This document shows positions 58,646-64,000 of a DNA stretch of 64,000 nucleotides, piece after piece. The notes under the pieces are model-generated. The model was not told the DNA's origin. It searched no databases and was given only the letters and a program-made list of their open reading frames with translations. How positions within the stretch are numbered: position 1 is the stretch's first letter; every line of letters begins with the position of its first letter. A program made the translations under genes and the position numbers. The stretch is from Prosthecobacter debontii. Its GTDB lineage: Bacteria; Verrucomicrobiota; Verrucomicrobiia; Verrucomicrobiales; Verrucomicrobiaceae. The DNA is taken from the NCBI RefSeq assembly GCF_900167535.1, contig NZ_FUYE01000009.1, positions 186,001 to 250,000 of the forward strand. The letters are read 5' to 3'.

Positions 58646-58764
58646 GGGGAAAAGGAAATTCGAGTTGGTCTTAGCGTGGCGTGGGAGTGGGGGCTTGTCC
58701 AGAGGCGGGCCGTGAAGAATGTGAGAGCAGGCACATACCGCACGCCCCCTCTGTGAGGCTCGGT

Positions 58765-61236
58765 TTACTCAGAGATCAAGGCGGCGATGGCCTGCTGAAG
58801 CTGCTCAAACTTCACCGGCTTGACGAGGTGGCTGGCAAACCCGGCCTCACGACTGCGGCGGAGGTCTTCTTCCATGCCATAGCCGGAGAGGGCGATGCCG
58901 GTGGGCACGAGATGCTGAGCTTTCAATCGCTGCATCAGCTCCAGACCGGACCCATCGGGCAGACCCAGATCGGAGATCACGAGGTTGAGTGGAGAATCGC
59001 TCTTTTGTGCCAGCTCCAGGCCCTGCTGGATGCTCTCCGCCGTGAGGATCTGATGCCCGGCGCGCCGCAGCATTTGGGCGAGCACGAGGCGGGTCGGCTC
59101 GTGATCTTCCACCAGGAGGATGTGCAGGGATTGGCCGGTGGGCGGGCGGAGGGACTTCTCTTCGGCGGGGTGGTCGTGAATCAGGGAAATAGAATCCTGA
59201 GCGATGAGGCTGACGCTAAAGACGGAGCCTTGTCCCAGACCCGGGCTGCGGGCGGAGATGGTGCCTCCATGCAGATGAACGATGGCCTGGGCGATGGCCA
59301 GCCCGAGGCCAAGGCCACCGAACTGATGGGAGCCGTTGGTCTTTTCCTGCTCGAAGGGGAGGAAGAGCTGATCCGCTCTCTCCTGGGGAAAACCGACCCC
59401 GGTGTCACGGACCTCGATGACCAGCGTATTGGCCTCGTGATCCTGAAAGGAGTGGACGCTGATGGTGCCTCCCTCGGGGGTAAATTTGACCGCGTTTTTC
59501 AGCAGGTTCCAGAACACCTGCTGAAGCCGTGCCGGGTCCCCCATCTGGCGGGAGGCGCGTGCGGTGAGATTGACGGAAAGCGTGAGGGATTTGGCCGCTG
59601 CATCGTCTTGGATGATGCCCAGGGCGTGACAGACCACCTCGTGCACGTCACAGGGCTCGGGTTTCAGGTGCAGCTTGCCACGGGAGATGCGGGTGAGGTC
59701 GAGGAGGTCGTCAATGAGCCGTGCCTCCAGGGTGACATGCCGCTCGATCATGGCGAGGGAGTTCCGGACATCATCGGAGACCAGGGGATCGTGGGCCAGC
59801 TCGGCAGCGGTGAGCAGCACGGGGGTCAGCGGGGTGCGCAGCTCATGGGAGAGAGCGGCGAGGAAGTCGTCTTTGGCTTGGCTGGCTTTCTCGGCCTGTT
59901 CTTTGGCTTCCCGCAGCGCGCGCTCCGCATTTTTCCGTGTGGTGATGTCGCGGATGATGATCACAAACATCGGCGGGTCGGCGGAGGTTACCGCATTGAT
60001 GCTGAATTCCACCGGGAACTCGGTGCCATCCCGATACAGCGCGGTCATTTCTAAGCGGTGGCCGATGACCTTGCTGATGCCCGTGTCCAGGTAGGTTTTT
60101 AACTCCTGATGATGGAGTTCACGCAGAGGTTCCGGCAGGATGCAGTCGGCCAGATTGCGCCCCATGATTTCATGCCGCCGCCAACCAAAGGTGTGTTCTG
60201 CGGCGACGTTCCAGTCCATCACGGCACCATCGTCACTCATCAGGATCACGGCATCCAGGGAGGTTTTGAGGAGGGACTGATTGCGCCGTTCTTCCTCCCG
60301 CAGAGCGGACCAGGCATCCCGGGCGCGGAGCTCCTGCACATCCAGGGCACGGCTGGCGGAGACGATGAGCGCGTAGAGCAGGATGAGCCCGCCGAAGAGC
60401 ATGAAGGCGGTGCCTTCCCCCGGTGCCACCAGGCCCCAGGAGCGGCCTTTTCCCACCAGCCAGGCCAGGACGATGAGGGAGATGGTGGAGCCGGGTAACA
60501 GCCAGCGCAGCAGGGTGCCTCCTGCGCCCTGCGACAGGATGCGCCGGATGGGCTGCCGATCTCCACGCAGAGCGAGCACCCCCATGGCGCCTAAGACGAG
60601 ACTGACCGCCACATGCAGCAAGACATTGGTGGAGCGCAGAATGCCTGTGAAGCCCGATGACCCGGTGAGGTAGCCGACCAGGGCAAAGCACGCGGGCAAA
60701 GCGGATAGAACAGCCAGAATGGGGGCTGCAAACACTCGCCGCACACGCCCGATGTCCAGGCTCCAGTCGAGCCCGATGAGGGCCAGGCCTAACATGAAGA
60801 ATGATAAGGCGGCGTTCAGACTCATGCGACCGGGGGCCACCACAATGCGGTTGGCTTGGTCCTCAGGGAAGGTGGCTGGGGCAAACCATTCATCGAAACC
60901 CAAGGTCAAGCCTGCCAGATCCTGAAACGCGCTGACACCTCCGAGGATGGTGACGAAGACGCCGAAGGTCATCGCCAGGGTGCGCAGGCGGTGAGGACCG
61001 GTGCGTGGTGCCCGCAGCCAGGTGAGCAGGGAGAGGGCACTGAAGAGAAGACCCAGCGCCGTATTGGCCCGCATGATCATGATCCCCGGCCACGTGGCGA
61101 TGAAGCGCAACGGCGGTAGCCACCACATCGCCAGATTACTCAAGGCAATGACGAGGATCACCAGGCCCGTGATGCGCACCGTCCACTCACAGATGCGCTG
61201 TGCCGAAACGAGTGGCACCTCGGCTTCAGATGCCAT
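58765..61236 (-). CDS. Hybrid sensor histidine kinase/response regulator with membrane N-terminus and PAS
   Basis: An 823-residue signalling protein. Residues about 1-290 hold seven or so hydrophobic helices (for example ITGLVILVIALSNLAMWWL), a membrane sensor of the MASE-like type without a large loop. A PAS domain follows (about 310-430, LMSDDGAVMDWNVAAEHTFGW). Then HisKA with the phospho-acceptor in LAALSHELRTPLTP, HATPase with VFWNLLKNAVKFTPEGG, VRDTGVGFP and GGLGLGLAIA, and a C-terminal receiver (HILLVEDHEPTR, phospho-Asp in LVISDLGLPDGSG, Lys in LVKPVKF). ATG 61236 (MASEAEVPLV) is used; a GTG nine codons earlier is possible. No separate response regulator is adjacent, so signalling may pass through a phosphotransfer protein elsewhere. 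Confidence 0.94.
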   Translation of the reverse strand: MASEAEVPLVSAQRICEWTVRITGLVILVIALSNLAMWWLPPLRFIATWPGIMIMRANTALGLLFSALSLLTWLRAPRTGPHRLRTLAMTFGVFVTILGGVSAFQDLAGLTLGFDEWFAPATFPEDQANRIVVAPGRMSLNAALSFFMLGLALIGLDWSLDIGRVRRVFAAPILAVLSALPACFALVGYLTGSSGFTGILRSTNVLLHVAVSLVLGAMGVLALRGDRQPIRRILSQGAGGTLLRWLLPGSTISLIVLAWLVGKGRSWGLVAPGEGTAFMLFGGLILLYALIVSASRALDVQELRARDAWSALREEERRNQSLLKTSLDAVILMSDDGAVMDWNVAAEHTFGWRRHEIMGRNLADCILPEPLRELHHQELKTYLDTGISKVIGHRLEMTALYRDGTEFPVEFSINAVTSADPPMFVIIIRDITTRKNAERALREAKEQAEKASQAKDDFLAALSHELRTPLTPVLLTAAELAHDPLVSDDVRNSLAMIERHVTLEARLIDDLLDLTRISRGKLHLKPEPCDVHEVVCHALGIIQDDAAAKSLTLSVNLTARASRQMGDPARLQQVFWNLLKNAVKFTPEGGTISVHSFQDHEANTLVIEVRDTGVGFPQERADQLFLPFEQEKTNGSHQFGGLGLGLAIAQAIVHLHGGTISARSPGLGQGSVFSVSLIAQDSISLIHDHPAEEKSLRPPTGQSLHILLVEDHEPTRLVLAQMLRRAGHQILTAESIQQGLELAQKSDSPLNLVISDLGLPDGSGLELMQRLKAQHLVPTGIALSGYGMEEDLRRSREAGFASHLVKPVKFEQLQQAIAALISE

Positions 61237-61494
61237 GAGTTTCGGAGGGGAAGGAAAGGACACGGAAATGAATGCGAATGCTAATGCAAGGTTCTCTCAC
61301 AGAGCTGACGGTTTCCAAAGTGGATTTTCGTGGAATCGCAGGTCCATAAGCTTCGGATCAGCTTGCAGGATGCACACTTGAGGAGAAGTCGGAAACCTCA
61401 GAGCAAGCCGCGCGCCAGACCTGCGGATGCGGGCCCCGTCTCTGACGAATTCTTTGCACGAAGGAACCTGCCAGGGGCAGGGAGTGCGGTTTGA

Positions 61495-62691
61495 GTGAAG
61501 GTCATGCTCGCGCAAAAGCCCCCCAGAACGCCCTTCACCCATCGTGCCCACGATGTCATCTTCAACCGGGTGCATGGGGGAAACTTGGTTTATAATACCT
61601 GCTGGGAAGACCCTCGGCTGGATCGCGAGATGATGAATCTCCAGGCGGATAGCCGTGTGGTGATGATCACCAGTGCAGGGTGCAATGCCCTGGATTATCT
61701 GCTGGAGGGTCCGGCGGAGATTCACGCGGTGGATATGAACCCGCGCCAGAACGCCCTGCTGCAACTGAAGCTGGCCATGATTCAGCGCGGGCAGTTTGAG
61801 GATCTGTTTCGTCTCTTCGGTTATGGGGAGCATCCCGAGTTCCGACGCCTCCTCAGTGAGGTGAAGGATCAGCTTCACCCCTATGCGCTGCGTTACTGGA
61901 GCTCGAAGCATTATTACTTTCAGAAGTCGGCCTTAAACCCATCCTTCTACTATCGCGGCACGGCGGGACAGATGGCCTGGATCGCCTTGCAAACGTTCCT
62001 GCGCAGCCCCCGTGTGCGTGACTATGTGGAGGCTCTCCTGCATGCCCCAGATCTCCACGCTCAGCAGGCCCTCTATGAGCATGTGAAACCTGCCCTGTGG
62101 AATGGTCTCGTGTCCTGGCTGGTGCGTCAGCCCATGGCCATGACCATGCTGGGGGTGCCACGCGCCCAGATTCGGCTCATCGAGGCGCAGTTCCCCGGTG
62201 GGCTCAAAGGTTACATCCAGTCCAAGCTGTCCCAGGTGCTCACGGAGGTGCCGTTTCAGGACAACTACTTCTGGCGCGTCTATCTGACCGGTCACTACAC
62301 CCGCGACTGCTGCCCGAATTATCTCCGCGAAGAGCACCAGTCCGCCCTGGTCGCCGGGGCAGGGCGCCTCGCCACCCACAGCACCACCGTCGCCAATTTC
62401 CTGCGTGAAAATCCCGGCCCGTATTCCCACTACGTGCTGCTGGATCATCAGGACTGGCTGGCGGCGCATAAGCCTCAAGCGCTGGCTGAAGAGTGGCAGC
62501 TCATTTTGGAAAACAGCCGCCCCGGCACCCGCATCCTCATGCGCTCTGCCAGCCCGGTCATTGATTTCATCCCGCCTTTCGCCCGGGAGCGCCTGCAGAT
62601 GACTCACACCCAACCCCTGGCCGATTACCTGCATCTGCAGGACCGCGTGGGCACTTACGGTTGCACCTTATTAGCCGATGTGATCGCATGA
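61495..62691 (+). CDS. btaA: SAM:diacylglycerol 3-amino-3-carboxypropyltransferase (BtaA-type, DUF3419)
   Basis: A 398-residue DUF3419 protein. BtaA moves the 3-amino-3-carboxypropyl group of SAM to diacylglycerol, giving diacylglyceryl-homoserine, the first step of betaine lipid (DGTS) synthesis. Family segments are GGNLVYNTCWEDPRLDREMM, VVMITSAGCNALDYLLEGP (SAM site), IHAVDMNPRQNALLQLKLA, YWRVYLTG-like FWRVYLTGHYTRDCCPNYL and SHYVLLDHQDWL. Start is GTG 61495 (GGAG ten bases before) or ATG 61504. It overlaps the next gene by ATGA; that gene encodes the expected methyltransferase BtaB. Confidence 0.9.
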   Translation: MKVMLAQKPPRTPFTHRAHDVIFNRVHGGNLVYNTCWEDPRLDREMMNLQADSRVVMITSAGCNALDYLLEGPAEIHAVDMNPRQNALLQLKLAMIQRGQFEDLFRLFGYGEHPEFRRLLSEVKDQLHPYALRYWSSKHYYFQKSALNPSFYYRGTAGQMAWIALQTFLRSPRVRDYVEALLHAPDLHAQQALYEHVKPALWNGLVSWLVRQPMAMTMLGVPRAQIRLIEAQFPGGLKGYIQSKLSQVLTEVPFQDNYFWRVYLTGHYTRDCCPNYLREEHQSALVAGAGRLATHSTTVANFLRENPGPYSHYVLLDHQDWLAAHKPQALAEEWQLILENSRPGTRILMRSASPVIDFIPPFARERLQMTHTQPLADYLHLQDRVGTYGCTLLADVIA

Positions 62692-63308
62692 GCTCAGACA
62701 CGACGAACCAAAAGTCACTCAACGGCTATTACCGCTGGCATGCGCGCATCTATGACCTCACGCGCTGGGCCTTCCTGTTTGGCCGGAAGTCCATCATCCA
62801 GCGGGCCGCCACCCAGATGCTGGTGCCTGAGCGCATCCTCGAGATCGGCTGCGGCACCGGGCAAAACCTCGTGGAACTGGCCGAGCGCTTCCCCAGGGCC
62901 CAGATCGTCGGACTGGACCTGTCAAAGGACATGCTGGACCAAGCCCGGCCCAAACTGAAGCGTTATGGCGGCCGTGTCGGGCTGCTGCATCAGGCTTATG
63001 ACCAACCCATCGCGGTGAACACCAAGTTTGACCTCGTGGTCTTCAGCTACTGCCTGACGATGATCAACCCCGGCTTCGAGCAGGTGATCTCCCTGTGTCG
63101 GCAAGACCTCAGCGAGCGCGGCGTCATCGCCGTCGTGGACTTTCATGAGAGCCGCTGGGCCTGGTTCCGCCGCTGGATGGGCGTGAATCATGTCCGCATG
63201 GACGGGCAGGTGATGGAGCAGCTGCGCCAGCACTTCCAGCCCCTCATCTGCCAGATCAGCCACGGCTACGGCGACCTCTGGCGCTACCTGCTGTTTGTGG
63301 GCAAGTGA
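62688..63308 (+). CDS. btaB: Probable BtaB N-methyltransferase of betaine lipid synthesis
   Basis: A 206-residue class I SAM methyltransferase. ATG 62688 overlaps the btaA stop (ATGA). LNGYYRWHARIYDLTRWAFL is the typical BtaB opening, ILEIGCGTGQNLVELAERFP is SAM motif I, IVGLDLSKDMLDQA the acidic strand, and VVFSYCLTMINPGFEQVI motif IV. BtaB adds three methyl groups to diacylglyceryl-homoserine to give DGTS, a phosphorus-free membrane lipid. The coupling to btaA strongly supports the role over a generic ubiquinone/menaquinone-type methyltransferase. Confidence 0.88.
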   Translation: MSSDTTNQKSLNGYYRWHARIYDLTRWAFLFGRKSIIQRAATQMLVPERILEIGCGTGQNLVELAERFPRAQIVGLDLSKDMLDQARPKLKRYGGRVGLLHQAYDQPIAVNTKFDLVVFSYCLTMINPGFEQVISLCRQDLSERGVIAVVDFHESRWAWFRRWMGVNHVRMDGQVMEQLRQHFQPLICQISHGYGDLWRYLLFVGK

Positions 63309-63907
63309 TTGCCTGATGGAGAGGCGTGCGGACACTGTTGTCCGCCTTCTTCAAAGGGTGGTGAAGTCCGGAAGGAATGCCCCGGCTCCGCCCACGTTCG
63401 GAGCCCCGGCTTCAGTCGGATCAGAGGCTAACCAACGATGTGTTGATTCTCTGAGGTCCGCCTCAAGGCGCTGCTCCGAACCCTGCTCTCAAGAGAAAAC
63501 GGGACAACCCCAGACACGGGCCGTCTGGAAGAGGTGTGATCTCCCACAGATTCGGGGAGGCCAGCAGATGGGGATGGATTGACCTCAATCTGCTGGCCTC
63601 CTTGAATCGGCTGGAGATCCTCTGAGTGAGACGGATGAGGCCAATGTGGTGCCCTCTCTTTCAGATTTCCCTCGGCACGACTCCCGGGGCTGAAAAAACC
63701 GTCTTCGCTCTTGACAAACCCTTGGTTAATCCCATCCGCCGACCGGGGTTTGATCCACTCAGATCGGGTTAAAAAAATCGCGTTTTTTTGAATTAGTCTA
63801 ACGCCTTATTCATCAATGAATTACGCTCCTCTGCTTGAGCCACTTCCGTGACCTCTTTGAAAAAAGAAGTTGCGTCTTGCCACGGTGATTCATCCGGTCC
63901 TCATCGC
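63309..63907. other. Non-coding region before the last gene
   Basis: About 600 bp without a supportable gene. It contains GC-rich palindromic pieces (GGCTCCG...CGGAGCC near 63384-63405) and an A7-TCGCG-T7 symmetric element near 63771-63789. A 95-codon open frame here has biased, low-complexity composition and no family features. From about 63700 the sequence is AT-richer and probably carries the promoter of the gene at 63908; TTGACA occurs at 63711 without a well-placed -10. Confidence 0.5.
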
Positions 63908-64000
63908 ATGAAAGATGCGAATACACACACAACAGCCGGGCAGCCCGAGTGGCTGCGAGTCAAAGAGGCCTGCGACTACAGCCGCCTCACCAAAGCCAAA
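63908..64000 (+). CDS. HTH DNA-binding protein, excisionase/MerR-like (N-terminal part, cut by window edge)
   Basis: ATG 63908 opens a frame of 31 codons that runs off the window. The visible product ends WLRVKEACDYSRLTKAK, which matches the start of the HTH_17/excisionase-family winged helix (W.xVKEAxxYxxxSxxTxY). In Verrucomicrobia such short proteins often border integrated or mobile elements, so an accessory region may lie to the right. The assignment rests on about 17 residues. Confidence 0.65.
   Translation, partial: MKDANTHTTAGQPEWLRVKEACDYSRLTKAK

Noticed and set aside
63295-63582. 95-codon open frame after btaB
   Set aside because: Starts inside the end of btaB, has Arg/Ser/Cys-rich shadow-like composition and lies in palindrome-bearing intergenic DNA.

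Overview
The window almost certainly comes from a Prosthecobacter-type verrucomicrobium. The decisive evidence is the bacterial tubulin operon at 48.0-51.8 kb: btubA, btubB and the kinesin-light-chain-like gene bklc. Supporting traits are Tat-exported Gfo/Idh/MocA and hydroxypyruvate-isomerase-like proteins, giant secreted proteins with TIGR03803-like and ELWxxDGT repeats, a PEP-CTERM-like anchor and many sialidase-fold proteins. Both ends are cut: a gene tail on the left and an HTH gene start on the right. I recognise no rRNA, tRNA, CRISPR array or insertion sequence.

Layout. 0-12.8 kb: two Gfo/Idh/MocA oxidoreductases, a 1519-residue DUF4175-like membrane/coiled-coil protein, a PEP-CTERM-like protein, a saccharopine-dehydrogenase-family (probably carboxynorspermidine) enzyme, an SDR and a PQQ-type beta-propeller. 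12.9-18.9 kb: a 2004-residue secreted protein; its C-terminal module recurs in the 1689-residue protein at 35.1-40.2 kb. 19.1-25.5 kb: two three-gene glycan units pointing at each other and overlapping by 50 bp at their 3' ends (GT2, acyltransferase-like, GT2; then GT2, FAD oxidoreductase, polyprenol-type GT87). 25.6-33.4 kb: two sialidase-fold proteins. The second heads an operon with a BASS symporter, an APH-fold kinase and an HpcH/HpaI aldolase. The same 16-bp sequence lies upstream of both sialidase genes, which suggests a regulon. A MarR/cupin pair with two palindromes between its divergent starts sits inside this region. 33.5-47.4 kb: housekeeping genes (gatB, leuB, alr, ppdK), a TPMT-like methyltransferase and a pseudopilin. 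ppdK carries an unusual histone-H1-like tail with an apparent internal ribosome binding site.

48.0-51.8 kb: the bacterial microtubule operon. A candidate -10 box and a 10-5-10 inverted repeat lie just upstream of btubA. A fourth small gene (79 aa) overlaps the end of bklc by 4 bp and so looks translationally coupled; it is the best candidate for an undescribed component of the tubulin system. 51.9-63.3 kb: a secreted sugar dehydrogenase, a Tat-exported TIM-barrel protein, a VOC protein, glpK bracketed by palindromic repeat islands, a YqeY protein, a hybrid histidine kinase, and a btaA-btaB pair predicted to make the betaine lipid DGTS.

Most start codons were chosen inside longer open frames by signal peptide, family N-terminus or gene spacing. 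Family assignments rest on recognised motifs and have not been checked by search.
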